Notes under the pieces: model-generated
Seen by the model: only the letters and a program-made list of their open reading frames with translations
The model's database searches: none
What the model was told of the DNA's origin: nothing
Program-made: the position numbers and the translations under genes
In this document: in pieces, positions 1 through 7,936 of the stretch
How positions within the stretch are numbered: the first letter of the stretch is position 1
How the letters are laid out: each line of letters opens with the position of its first letter
From: Methylobacterium sp. PvR107
Lineage (GTDB): Bacteria > Pseudomonadota > Alphaproteobacteria > Rhizobiales > Beijerinckiaceae
NCBI RefSeq assembly: GCF_017833295.1
Contig: NZ_JAFIBW010000001.1
Location: 2,432,001 to 2,496,000 of the forward strand
Direction: 5' to 3'
DNA length: 64,000 nucleotides

Positions 1-1
1 G

Positions 2-2182
2 CGCGAGCGCGACCTGCGCGTCTCGAAGGCCGGCTCCTCGCGCTACCTCGTCGAGCCGAACGTCAAGGACGGCAAGGGCGGCCTGCGCGACCTGAACACG
101 CTGTTCTGGATCGCCAAATACACCTACCGGGTGCGCGATCAGATCGAACTCGTCAGTGCCGGACTGTTCACACCGGAGGAATACGCGCTGTTCGAGCGCT
201 GCGACGAATTCCTGTGGCGGGTCCGCTGCCACATGCATTTCGCGACGAAGCGCGCCGAGGAGCGTCTGTCCTTCGGCCTGCAGCCGCGGATCGCCGAGCG
301 TTTCGGCTACGAGGCGCGGGGTGGCCTGTCGGGCGTCGAGCGCTTCATGAAGGCGTATTTCCGCATCGCCAAGGATGTGGGTGATCTCACCGCGATCGTC
401 TGCGCCGAGCTGGAAGCGCGCCACGCCAAGCGAACGCCGGTGCTCGACCGCTGGATCGGCCGGTTCCGCGACCGGTTCCGCGCTACCGCCATCGAGGCCG
501 AGGATTTCTGGATCGACCACGGCCGGGTGAACCTGCGGGCGGAGGATGCCTTCGAGCGCGATCCCGTCAACCTGATCCGCCTGTTCTGGCTCGCCGACCG
601 GCACAACCTCGCGATCCATCCGGACGCTAAGCGGCTGGCCAGCCGCTCCTTGCGCCTCATCAATCCATCGCTGCGCGGGGACACGGAGGCGAACCGCCTG
701 TTCCTCGACATCCTGACCTCCCGGAACGCCCCGGAGGAGGCCCTGCGCGAGATGAACGAGGCGGGCGTGCTCGGCCGGTTCATTCCGGATTTCGGCCGCA
801 TCGTCGCGATGATGCAGTTCAACATGTACCACCACTTCACGGTGGACGAGCATCTGCTGCGCACCGTCGGCGTGCTGGCCGACATCGAATCGGGCCGGGT
901 CCAGGAGACCTACCCGCTGGTCTCGCGCCTCGTGCACTCGATCCACAACCGCACGGCGCTCTACGTCGCGATCCTGCTGCACGACATCGCCAAGGGCCGG
1001 CCGGAGGACCACTCGATCGCGGGCGCCGCCATCGCGGAAAAACTCTGCCCCCGCTTCGGCCTGAATCAGGCCGAGACCGAGACGGTGTGCTGGCTGGTCG
1101 AGCATCACCTGCTGATGTCCATGACCGCGCAGAGCCGCGACCTCTCGGACGCGAAGACGATCGAGCGCTTCGCCGCGAGCGTGCAGAGCCTGGAACGCCT
1201 GAAGCTCCTGACGATCCTGACGGTGGCCGACATCACGGCGGTCGGCCCCGGCGTCTGGACGGCCTGGAAGGGCACGCTGCTCCGCACGCTCTACGACGAG
1301 ACCGAAGTCTACCTGTCGGGCGGCCATTCCGAGATCGCCCGCACAGACCGGGTCCGCCTCGTCCAGATGAGCCTGCGCGAGCAGCTGCCCGGCTGGGCGT
1401 CGGAGGAGTTCGACGCCTACGCGGCCCGCCACGGCCAAGCCTACTGGCTCAAGGTCGACAGCACGCGCCAGTTCAAGAATGCCGGGTTCCTGCGCGATGC
1501 GCTGGCCGATGGCCGCACCAGCGCGACCGACGTGGCCCTCGACCCCGTGCGGGGGGTGACCGAGATCACCGTCTACTCGCCCGACCACCCGCGGCTTCTG
1601 GCGATCGTCACCGGGGCCTGCGCGGCCGCCGGCAGCAACATCGTCGACGCGCAGATCTTCACCACGACGGACGGCTTCGCCCTCGACACGATCTTCATCT
1701 CCCGCGCCTTCGAGCGCGACGAGGACGAGCTGCGCCGGACCAAGCGCATCACGGCGGCGATCGAGCGGGCGCTCAAGGGCGAGATCAAGATCGCCGACCT
1801 CGTCGCCGACAAACACCCGCCGACCAGCACGCGCGCCAAGACCTTCCCGGTGCCGCCGGACGTGATCATCGACAACGCGCTGTCGAGCCGGGAGACCGTC
1901 GTCGAGGTCACGGGCCTCGACCGGCCCGGCCTGCTCTACGAGCTGACCACCGCCTTCGGCCGGCTGTCGCTCAACATCACCTCGGCGCATGTAGCGACCT
2001 TCGGCGAACGGGCGGTCGACGTCTTCTACGTCACCGACCTCACCGGCACCCGGGTAACCCAGCCCGATCGGCAGGCCGCGATCCGCGGCGCCGTGATGGA
2101 TGTGTTCGCCGGCGATGTCGCCGCCCTCAAGGCGGAGGGTCTGGAGGCCCTGGTCGCCGCCCCCCCACCGCGCGAGGCGTGA
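2..2182 (+). CDS. glnD: Bifunctional [protein-PII] uridylyltransferase/uridylyl-removing enzyme, 5' truncated by window edge
   Basis: GlnD uridylylates PII proteins when nitrogen is short and removes UMP when glutamine is high. The reading frame is open from base 2, upstream of the first ATG at 131. The leading codons give the GlnD signature NVKDGKGGLRDLNTLFW, so the N-terminal nucleotidyltransferase core lies outside the window and 726 residues are visible. An HD phosphohydrolase domain is seen (ILLHDIAKGRPEDHS), which performs UMP removal. Two ACT domains follow at the C terminus (starting near EITVYSPDHPRLLAIV and VVEVTGLDRPGLLYEL), the glutamine-sensing part. The family is usually about 900-950 residues, which fits a missing N-terminal quarter. 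grpE follows 88 bases later on the same strand. Identification is very secure; only the start is unseen. Confidence 0.97.
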   Translation, partial: RERDLRVSKAGSSRYLVEPNVKDGKGGLRDLNTLFWIAKYTYRVRDQIELVSAGLFTPEEYALFERCDEFLWRVRCHMHFATKRAEERLSFGLQPRIAERFGYEARGGLSGVERFMKAYFRIAKDVGDLTAIVCAELEARHAKRTPVLDRWIGRFRDRFRATAIEAEDFWIDHGRVNLRAEDAFERDPVNLIRLFWLADRHNLAIHPDAKRLASRSLRLINPSLRGDTEANRLFLDILTSRNAPEEALREMNEAGVLGRFIPDFGRIVAMMQFNMYHHFTVDEHLLRTVGVLADIESGRVQETYPLVSRLVHSIHNRTALYVAILLHDIAKGRPEDHSIAGAAIAEKLCPRFGLNQAETETVCWLVEHHLLMSMTAQSRDLSDAKTIERFAASVQSLERLKLLTILTVADITAVGPGVWTAWKGTLLRTLYDETEVYLSGGHSEIARTDRVRLVQMSLREQLPGWASEEFDAYAARHGQAYWLKVDSTRQFKNAGFLRDALADGRTSATDVALDPVRGVTEITVYSPDHPRLLAIVTGACAAAGSNIVDAQIFTTTDGFALDTIFISRAFERDEDELRRTKRITAAIERALKGEIKIADLVADKHPPTSTRAKTFPVPPDVIIDNALSSRETVVEVTGLDRPGLLYELTTAFGRLSLNITSAHVATFGERAVDVFYVTDLTGTRVTQPDRQAAIRGAVMDVFAGDVAALKAEGLEALVAAPPPREA

Positions 2183-2270
2183 GCGCCGGGTTGATTTCGC
2201 CGCCGCCGGGCCAGATATCAGCGCCGGCTCCGATTGCCGCGAACCACCCTGCCCTGATGACTGAAACACG

Positions 2271-2900
2271 ATGACGAGCAACGACATGCCCCAGGATGAC
2301 CAGCGCCAGACCACGGTCGAAGCCGGTGCCGGCGCGACCCAGGATACGGCGCCCGCAGGTCAGGGTGCCGAGGCGGCCTCCGTCGATCCTGTCGCGGAGG
2401 CCCTGGCCCTGCTCACCGCCGAGCGCGACGAGTTGAAGGACCGGATGCTGCGGACGCTTGCCGAGATGGAGAACCTGCGCCGCCGGACCGAGCGCGAGGT
2501 CGCGGATGCGCGCAGCTACGCGGTGACGAACTTCGCCCGCGACGTGCTCAACGTCGCCGACAACATCCGCCGCGCCCTCGACAGCGTCCCGGCTGACGCG
2601 AAGGCTACGGCCGACGGCGCGCTGAAAGGCTTGATCGACGGGATCGAGCTCACCGAACGCGACCTCGGCAAGACCCTGGAGCGGCACGGGGTAAAAATCG
2701 TCGAGCCCCAGGGCCAGAAGTTCGACCCGAACCGGCATCAGGCCATGTTCGAGGTGCCGAACCCGGAGGTGCCCGCCGGCACCGTCGTTCAGGTCGTGCA
2801 GGCCGGCTACGTCATCGGCGAGCGCGTGCTGCGCCCCGCCCTGGTCGGCGTGGCCAAGGGCGGTCCGAAGGCGGCCGCCAACCCGGCCGACGCCGCCTGA
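2271..2900 (+). CDS. grpE: Nucleotide exchange factor GrpE
   Basis: GrpE is the nucleotide exchange factor of the DnaK chaperone cycle; it releases ADP from DnaK in the cytosol. The 209-residue protein has an acidic, low-complexity N terminus, a long coiled-coil (about residues 40-95, including [13 protein letters not shown]), and the C-terminal beta domain with the family motif [12 protein letters not shown] followed by [18 protein letters not shown]. Length and domain order are normal for Alphaproteobacteria. An alternative ATG lies five codons downstream (2286); the first ATG is kept because neither has a strong ribosome binding site. The glnD-grpE order is not obviously functional. No heat-shock promoter was recognised in the 88-base gap upstream. 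Confidence 0.96.
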   Translation: MTSNDMPQDDQRQTTVEAGAGATQDTAPAGQGAEAASVDPVAEALALLTAERDELKDRMLRTLAEMENLRRRTEREVADARSYAVTNFARDVLNVADNIRRALDSVPADAKATADGALKGLIDGIELTERDLGKTLERHGVKIVEPQGQKFDPNRHQAMFEVPNPEVPAGTVVQVVQAGYVIGERVLRPALVGVAKGGPKAAANPADAA

Positions 2901-2934
2901 TCGCGGCCCCCCTGATCGGAACCGCGGCGCTGGC

Positions 2935-3312
2935 CTACTGGCAGGGCAGCGCCGTGGCGAAGCTCGCGATGAACTGCGCCGTCTGGCGGGTCTGAATCGG
3001 CGCCCGTTGATCGCGCGCCACCCGACCCGCCTCCACCTCGAGGCGCCGGTTGCAGGCACAGCTCGTCAGGACGCCCGAATCAGGGTCGGTCGAGCAGGCG
3101 TCGTGATGCGCGCAGGCGAGATCCAGCGCGTCGATCGGCCCATAGCCGGGGCCGCGGTTCCCCGGCCCACAATAATTGCCGTAGATCAGGATCGCGCCTC
3201 GGCCGGATGCGCTCGGCGGAACGATGTCCTGCGCCCGCGCCCCCGCCGCATAGGCTGCGAGTCCGAGGACGAGAAACGCCAACTTGGTGAAGGTCGGGCT
3301 GGCAGCGATCAC
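2935..3312 (-). CDS. Secreted phospholipase A2-like protein
   Basis: Small exported protein with the core of the phospholipase A2 fold, which hydrolyses the sn-2 ester of glycerophospholipids using calcium. Counting from a GTG start at 3312, residues 1-28 form a signal peptide (hydrophobic LAFLVLGLAAYAAGARA). The calcium loop is YCGPGN at 47-52 and the HD dyad is in DLACAHHDACS at 65-75, with paired cysteines around it. The frame remains open to an ATG at 3438, but the extra 42 residues look non-coding and would bury the signal peptide, so the GTG is preferred; its AGGA is weak. The mature protein is only about 97 residues. It is convergent with grpE. Activity is inferred from the motif; some bacterial members of this family have no shown function. 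Confidence 0.65.
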   Translation of the reverse strand: MIAASPTFTKLAFLVLGLAAYAAGARAQDIVPPSASGRGAILIYGNYCGPGNRGPGYGPIDALDLACAHHDACSTDPDSGVLTSCACNRRLEVEAGRVARDQRAPIQTRQTAQFIASFATALPCQ

Positions 3313-3499
3313 GGCCGATCCTGTCGGAAATGTCTCCTGACACCGCGCGGCGATACCCGTGCGGCATCCGGCACCGACGACCCGAATCAGCCCGTGGACA
3401 CGATCGACGGGCTGAAGGATCGCGGTGCCGAACGCCATCCATAGCGCCTCACCACGGCCAAGCCGTCAAGATCTGATGGGGTCAATATTGACTTGGATC

Positions 3500-3863
3500 G
3501 GCAATTTACCTCAGCCCCGACAAGAGCAAACCCCGAATCTTGTTTGCCGGCACCGTAATACGCGGGACGGCTGGCGTTGTAATAGGTCCATCCGGTGCAG
3601 TCACGACCAAGATGGATGTACAGTGGTTTCACTTTGGCGGAGGGCCTCTCGCTGACGGCATACTCGATGCTGCCGGCCACCGCGGGGCCGGTGCTGCCTG
3701 TGGGCGAAGGCCCAGTCGGCACTCAGACCGGCGTAGAACGCGGTCCAGGTGAATACCGGCAGCAGAGGCCGCGGTACGCTGCGGGGCTGACCCACGGCTT
3801 GGCGCTGCGCGAGAAGCAGCCTGCCGCTGCGTCGCGGAGCGCGGCACGGAACGATAGCCTCAT
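3500..3863 (-). pseudogene. Remnant of an outer-membrane beta-barrel (Omp25/OmpA-like) gene
   Basis: Three pieces of a typical rhizobial-type beta-barrel outer-membrane protein can be read on the minus strand, in two alternating frames. From ATG at 3863 comes a signal-peptide-like start (MRLSFRAALRDAAAG). After a frameshift comes PLLPVFTWTAFYAGLSADWAF (split here as PLLPVFTWTAF and YAGLSADWAF), the usual first strand after the signal peptide. After a second shift comes EYAVSERPSAKVKPLYIHLG, which resembles the last strands of such porins. The central barrel, normally well over 100 residues, is missing. The parts sit within 300 bases, so this is a gene with an internal deletion plus frameshifts, not a functional small gene. 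Exact borders are uncertain. Confidence 0.55.
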
Positions 3864-3898
3864 GGGGGTCCCATGCGTGGAGCGGCAGAGCCGCGGGC

Positions 3899-4033
3899 TC
3901 ACAGGGCCAGCATGAGCAAGCCGACGATGGTCACGGAGAGGATCAGGCAGAGCGCCAGATCGAGGATCGGGCCTCCGCCGCAGCTGGCTACCGGTCGCTC
4001 CCGCTCCAGGCCTGTCTCCGACAGAACGATCAC
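3899..4033 (-). CDS. 44-residue single-span membrane protein, translationally coupled
   Basis: A very short gene starting with GTG at 4033, whose first four bases GTGA overlap the stop codon of the 78-residue gene upstream. A run AAGGGGGG lies 8 bases before the start and can act as ribosome binding site. The product is 44 residues: a charged N-terminal half (ETGLERERPVASCGG) and a C-terminal hydrophobic stretch (LDLALCLILSVTIVGLLMLAL) that would cross the membrane once. No family is recognised. The four-base overlap, the ribosome binding site and the clean transmembrane segment argue for a real small protein, but at this length chance cannot be excluded. Confidence 0.5.
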   Translation of the reverse strand: MIVLSETGLERERPVASCGGGPILDLALCLILSVTIVGLLMLAL

Positions 4034-4266
4034 GACCGGATCCCCCCTTGGCGAAGAGCGATTGCGGCGGTCCGCATGGCCCGGTGGGCACGTGTAGGCG
4101 TAACGGTACCCGAGGATACCGCCGCCCCGCCTGAGGGGGAGACGGGAGCGGCGGCCTGCGGCGCCTTCGATCCGTTGCCGCGGTGGACCGTATCCGCGAC
4201 AGCGATACCAATGGCGGGCAGCGCGAGGGCGGCGAGGACGCAGGCGATGCGTCCAAGCCGCAGCAT
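4030..4266 (-). CDS. Small secreted protein of unknown function
   Basis: Predicted 78-residue protein. The ATG at 4266 is chosen because AGGAAAA sits 5-10 bases upstream and because it places a good signal peptide at the N terminus (MLRLGRIACVLAALALPAIG, cleavage expected after GIAVA). The mature part is about 53 residues, rich in Ala, Ser, Pro and Thr and ending basic (RAHRAMRTAAIALRQGG). I recognise no family. It overlaps the start of the 44-residue membrane protein gene by four bases, so the two form a small operon. They are divergent from the DUF6502 gene, across a 240-base region with repeated TGGGA motifs. Confidence 0.55.
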   Translation of the reverse strand: MLRLGRIACVLAALALPAIGIAVADTVHRGNGSKAPQAAAPVSPSGGAAVSSGTVTPTRAHRAMRTAAIALRQGGIRS

Positions 4267-4378
4267 GGGGTTTTCCTGCCGGCTTCGGCAGGTGGACGTC
4301 GTGGTGAGCGTGAGAGGCGGCAACGCGTCATCGACGAGCCTGCGAGGAACCACCTTCATCTGCGCGCTCCGGCGACCC

Positions 4379-4484
4379 GTGGGAAAATTGAACACGTCCG
4401 AAATTTATGTGTGCAAATTTCCCACGTCAATTGGGAAAACGCGCACCGATGTGCGGCGCCGCACGTTGTGGGATTGTCTCCCAC
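4379..4484. promoter_or_regulatory. Cluster of TGGGA/TCCCA motifs in a divergent promoter
   Basis: Five copies of TGGGA occur in about 106 bases, in both orientations: forward at 4380-4384, 4432-4436 and 4469-4473, reverse at 4420-4424 and 4479-4483. Two pairs form inverted repeats. GTGGGA at 4468-4473 and TCCCAC at 4479-4484 are spaced by five bases. The wider pair runs from CGTGGGAAAATT at 4378 to AAATTTCCCACG ending at 4426. The last pair lies about 25 bases before the DUF6502 start. This is the arrangement expected for binding sites of a dimeric regulator controlling one or both divergent units; the regulator is unknown. Confidence 0.5.
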
Positions 4485-4508
4485 GGCACATGCGCTAACG
4501 ATGAGGCC

Positions 4509-5354
4509 ATGTCCGAGTCTGTCGATACCCCGCGCGAGGGCGCCAGTCTGCACGCGCCCCTGGCGCGGCTGTTGCGCCCGCTCGTGCGCCTGCTGGTGGC
4601 ACGGGGCATCACCTTCCCGGCTCTCACGGATCTGCTGCGCGAACTCTACGTGAACGTCGCCGAGTACGATTTTGCCCTCGCCGGCAAGGAACAGACGGAC
4701 AGCCGCGTCTCGCTTCTCACCGGCATCCATCGCAAGGAGGTGCGGCGGCTGCGCGGTGCCGGCGCACCGGTCAGCGTGGTGCCGGCCGTCGTCTCGCGCA
4801 CGAGCCGCATCATCGCCCGGTGGATCGCCGACCCGGCCTACACCGATCCGCAGGGGCACCCCCTGCCGCTGCCGCGGACCGCCGAGGGCAGCGCGTCCTC
4901 CTTCGAGACCCTGGTCTCGGGCATCACCCGGGACGTGCGGCCGCGCGCCGTCCTCGACGAATGGCTCGACCGCGGCCTCGCCTTCACGGACGCGCAGGAC
5001 CGGATCGTGCTGGCGGAAGCGGCCTATGTACCGCGGGGCGACGGCGCGGAGGGGCCGCAGCTCTACTATTTCGGCCGCAACCTGCACGACCACATCGCGG
5101 CCGCCGTGGCCAACATCGTCGGCGACAGGCCGCGCTTCCTTGAGCGGGCCGTCCACTACGACGGGCTCTCCAGGGAACTCGCGATCAAGCTCGAGGCGCG
5201 AGCGCGCGAGATCGCCATGGAGGCTCTGCAGCAGGCCAATCGGGAAGCGCACGCCGCCTGCCAGACCGATCCGGGCGGCGACCACCGCTGGAACTTCGGG
5301 CTCTACATCTACACGGAAGCCGCCGCCTCGGCGCCCCCCACGGACGGGCGCTGA
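4509..5354 (+). CDS. DUF6502 family protein
   Basis: A 281-residue soluble protein of the DUF6502 family, recognised by the overall pattern: an N-terminal helical region (LARLLRPLVRLLVARGITFP, then LTDLLRELYVNVAEYDFAL), the segment KEQTDSRVSLLTGIHRKEVRRL, which reads like a winged-helix DNA-binding or regulatory domain, and a C-terminal helical part. Function is unknown. The start at 4509 is chosen because the frame upstream is cysteine-rich and runs through the motif-rich promoter. The DUF5666 gene follows after 11 bases, so the two are probably one transcript; I recall this pairing from other proteobacteria. The helix-turn-helix-like part makes autoregulation through the upstream TGGGA sites possible, but that is inference. 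Confidence 0.75.
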   Translation: MSESVDTPREGASLHAPLARLLRPLVRLLVARGITFPALTDLLRELYVNVAEYDFALAGKEQTDSRVSLLTGIHRKEVRRLRGAGAPVSVVPAVVSRTSRIIARWIADPAYTDPQGHPLPLPRTAEGSASSFETLVSGITRDVRPRAVLDEWLDRGLAFTDAQDRIVLAEAAYVPRGDGAEGPQLYYFGRNLHDHIAAAVANIVGDRPRFLERAVHYDGLSRELAIKLEARAREIAMEALQQANREAHAACQTDPGGDHRWNFGLYIYTEAAASAPPTDGR

Positions 5355-5365
5355 GGAGCCGGCCG

Positions 5366-6676
5366 GTGCGATCCTTGCCGAACCGCCGGTTCGTCCTTCG
5401 CCTGCTCGCGGGCGCCGCAGCCCTGAGCCCGGTTGCCGTGCGCCCGCAGGAGGCCCCGCGCGACCAGGGCATCGGCGGCACCGGCATGATGAGGACCGAC
5501 GAGCCGCGCGACGGCGCGCTGGGGGAAGGCGACCGCGGCATCGGCGGCACCGGCGTGATCGGGACGATCCGCCGCTTCGGCTCGATCATCGTCAACGACC
5601 TGCGCATCGCCTACCCCCCAGGGGTCGAGGTCCGGATCGACGGCGAAGCCGGGACGGCGGCCGATCTGAAGATCGGCCAAGTCGTCCATGTGGTCGCGCG
5701 GCCCGACGGCGGCGGCCTCGCCACACGCCGGATCGACGTGACGAGCGAGGTGGTCGGACGGGTCGAGTCGGTCGCGCCGGGACGGATGATCGTGCTTGGG
5801 CAAAGGGTCTCCACCGCGGGTCTGGCTGGCGCCTGGCAGCCGGGCACCCGGGTCGCTGTGAGCGGCCTGCGCCGGCCTGACGGCGTGATCGTCGCGAGCC
5901 TGATCGAGCCGCGCGCGTCCGGGCCGGACCGCGTCGCCGGGCCGGTGCGGCGCGAGTCCGGGGGTGCCCTCACCATCGGGCGCCTGCGCCTGACGGGCGC
6001 GGAGGCCCTGCCGCCGGGCCGACGCGCCCTGGTGACCGGCACCGAGGCGGACGGCGCGCTGCGCGTGACGAACGCCGCGCAGGTCGGGCTGCCGTTTCCG
6101 CCAGGCCTGAAGCAGGTCTCCATCGAAGCCTATATCGGCCGGACCGGCACCCGCCTGGATGTCGGCTCCGGCTACGCCGTCGCGGGACGTCCGAACGCCC
6201 TCGTGCCTCACACGGGAAGTGCGCGGGCCGTGCTGACCGCGACCGTCGCGCGGGACGGCGATCTGACCGTCGAGCGGCTGCGGGTCGAGAACCGCATCGC
6301 GCCCGAGCCTCCGCAGCCGGACACGCCCCGGTTCGAGCGGGAACGCGACCGCCTCGACTTGCGCAACCTGCCCGACGAGATTCCCGGCCGCTTCGGCGCC
6401 GAGCCCGGCGGTCGGCAGGGCGGTCCGGGCGGCATCGGCGAGCTGCACGGCCCCGCGATCGATACCCGGCCGGGTGCCGCGGTCGTCCCCGGGGCGGACG
6501 GTGCTGGCGGATTTAGGGCGCCCCACGGCGGCTTCGGCGGCGCACCGCCGGCAGGTCCCGGAGCGTTCCCGGGCGGCCCGGGCGGATTTGGCGGACCGCC
6601 CGGTGGTCCTGGCCCTGGCCCCAGTGGCGGCGGCTTAGGCGGCGGTTTCGGCGGACCGGGGGGCGGTCGGCGCTAG
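5366..6676 (+). CDS. DUF5666 domain-containing exported protein with Gly/Pro-rich tail
   Basis: A 436-residue protein starting with GTG at 5366, with AGGAG seven bases upstream. The N terminus (RSLPNRRFVLRLLAGAAALS) resembles a signal peptide. Two copies of GIGGTG precede a DUF5666 unit (RFGSIIVNDLRIAYPPGVEV through VVGRVESVAPGRMIVLGQRV), a small beta-barrel repeat. Two or three further diverged units follow up to about residue 320. The last 100 residues are low-complexity, rich in Gly and Pro (GGFGGPPGGPGPGPSGGG), probably disordered. The family has no established function; the barrel repeats and export suggest a periplasmic or surface-bound binding protein. It is probably co-transcribed with the DUF6502 gene. 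Confidence 0.75.
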   Translation: MRSLPNRRFVLRLLAGAAALSPVAVRPQEAPRDQGIGGTGMMRTDEPRDGALGEGDRGIGGTGVIGTIRRFGSIIVNDLRIAYPPGVEVRIDGEAGTAADLKIGQVVHVVARPDGGGLATRRIDVTSEVVGRVESVAPGRMIVLGQRVSTAGLAGAWQPGTRVAVSGLRRPDGVIVASLIEPRASGPDRVAGPVRRESGGALTIGRLRLTGAEALPPGRRALVTGTEADGALRVTNAAQVGLPFPPGLKQVSIEAYIGRTGTRLDVGSGYAVAGRPNALVPHTGSARAVLTATVARDGDLTVERLRVENRIAPEPPQPDTPRFERERDRLDLRNLPDEIPGRFGAEPGGRQGGPGGIGELHGPAIDTRPGAAVVPGADGAGGFRAPHGGFGGAPPAGPGAFPGGPGGFGGPPGGPGPGPSGGGLGGGFGGPGGGRR

Positions 6677-6687
6677 GATGACGGCCG

Positions 6688-7752
6688 TCAGGCGTCCGTC
6701 TCGCGGGCGAGCAGGGCGCGCTTGCGCGCAACGCCCCAGCGATACCCCGACAGGGCACCGTCCGAGCGCACCACCCGGTGGCAGGGGATCGCGATCGCGA
6801 GGGGGTTTGCGCCGCAGGCCTGGGCGACCGCCCGCATCGCGGCCGGCGCGCCGATCGCGCGGGCGATCTCGGCATAGCTCGCTGTCGAGCCGACCGGGAT
6901 CTTCCTCAGCGCCTCCCAGACCCGCTGCTGAAAGGCGGTGCCGCGAATGTCCAGCGGCAGATCGAGGCCGCCGCCCGGCGCCTCGACGAGGCCGATGACC
7001 CGCGCCATCCAGGTTTCGAAGGCCGGATCGCCGCCCTCGATCTCCGCCCTCGGGAAGCGATCCTGGAGATCCCGCACTAGGGCATCGGGCTCGTCTCCGA
7101 GCAGGATCGCGCAGACGCCTGTGGCGGTGGCGGCGACGAGGATCGCCCCGAGGGAGCAGGCCCCGACGCCGAATCGCATGGGGATGCCGGCGGCCCCCTT
7201 CCGGTATTGGTCGGGCGCCATGCCGAGGCGCGGGGCGCCCCCGGCATAGAACCGGCTCGCGGTGCCGTAGCCGGCCTCGTAGAGCGCCTCCGTTACGGTT
7301 TCGGCGCCCGGCAACCGGGCCGTAAGCACCGCGGCGCGGCAGGAGGCGGCGTAGGTCTTCGGGGTGACTCCCGTGGCGGCCTTGAAGATCCGGTGGAAGT
7401 GGAAGGCGCTCAGGCCGGCGTCACGAGCGAGTTCCGCGAGTGGTGGCATCGTCTCGGCCGCCTCGATGGCCCGGCAGGCCCGGGCCACCGCCTCGGCGCG
7501 ACGTTCGGCCAAGCCGGCCTCGTTCGGCCAGCAACGCCGGCATGGCCGGAAGCCGGCGGCCTCCGCTTCCGCGCAGGTCGCGTGGAAGCTCACATTCTCG
7601 GGCCGGGCCGCGCGGGACGCGCAGCTCGGGCGGCAATACACGCCGGTGGAGCGGACCGCGTACACGAAGGTGCCGTCCGCCCGCACGTCGCGATCGGCCA
7701 GGGCAGCCCATCGGGCGGCCTCGGCGGTGTCGATCTTGGGGCGGTTGCTCAT
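6688..7752 (-). CDS. ada: Bifunctional DNA alkylation repair methyltransferase/transcriptional activator Ada
   Basis: Ada removes methyl groups from phosphotriesters and O6-methylguanine by irreversible transfer to its own cysteines, and when methylated activates repair genes. From ATG at 7752 the product is 354 residues, the same size as E. coli Ada. The zinc-binding domain has four cysteines at 40, 44, 71 and 74 (VYCRPSC and PCRRCW), matching E. coli C38/C42/C69/C72, with C40 the expected phosphotriester acceptor. An AraC-type helix-turn-helix region follows (LARDAGLSAFHFHRIFKAAT). The C-terminal methyltransferase has the active site PCHRVV with C324. The frame is open to 7851; the internal ATG is chosen by homology, though no strong ribosome binding site is visible. 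Autoregulation is usual in the family. Confidence 0.93.
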   Translation of the reverse strand: MSNRPKIDTAEAARWAALADRDVRADGTFVYAVRSTGVYCRPSCASRAARPENVSFHATCAEAEAAGFRPCRRCWPNEAGLAERRAEAVARACRAIEAAETMPPLAELARDAGLSAFHFHRIFKAATGVTPKTYAASCRAAVLTARLPGAETVTEALYEAGYGTASRFYAGGAPRLGMAPDQYRKGAAGIPMRFGVGACSLGAILVAATATGVCAILLGDEPDALVRDLQDRFPRAEIEGGDPAFETWMARVIGLVEAPGGGLDLPLDIRGTAFQQRVWEALRKIPVGSTASYAEIARAIGAPAAMRAVAQACGANPLAIAIPCHRVVRSDGALSGYRWGVARKRALLARETDA

Positions 7753-7936
7753 GGCGGCAGCACTATGCGTCTTGGCGCAGGCGATGGGGAGGGGCATGAC
7801 GGAACCTGACGGGCGGGAGCGGACGTTCCCGCCACCCTGCCCGTTCGCCACAATCCCGGCATCCCACTCCTTGCTGCCGAATCCGCACTCCTGGGCGGAC
7901 GCAACCTGAGCAGCCGATCAGTCTCACGAGTGCGCC

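Noticed and set aside
6679..6690. 12-base palindrome TGACGGCCGTCA between DUF5666 and ada
   Set aside because: It overlaps the ada stop, has no T tract and such G+C-rich 12-base palindromes are expected by chance in this sequence.
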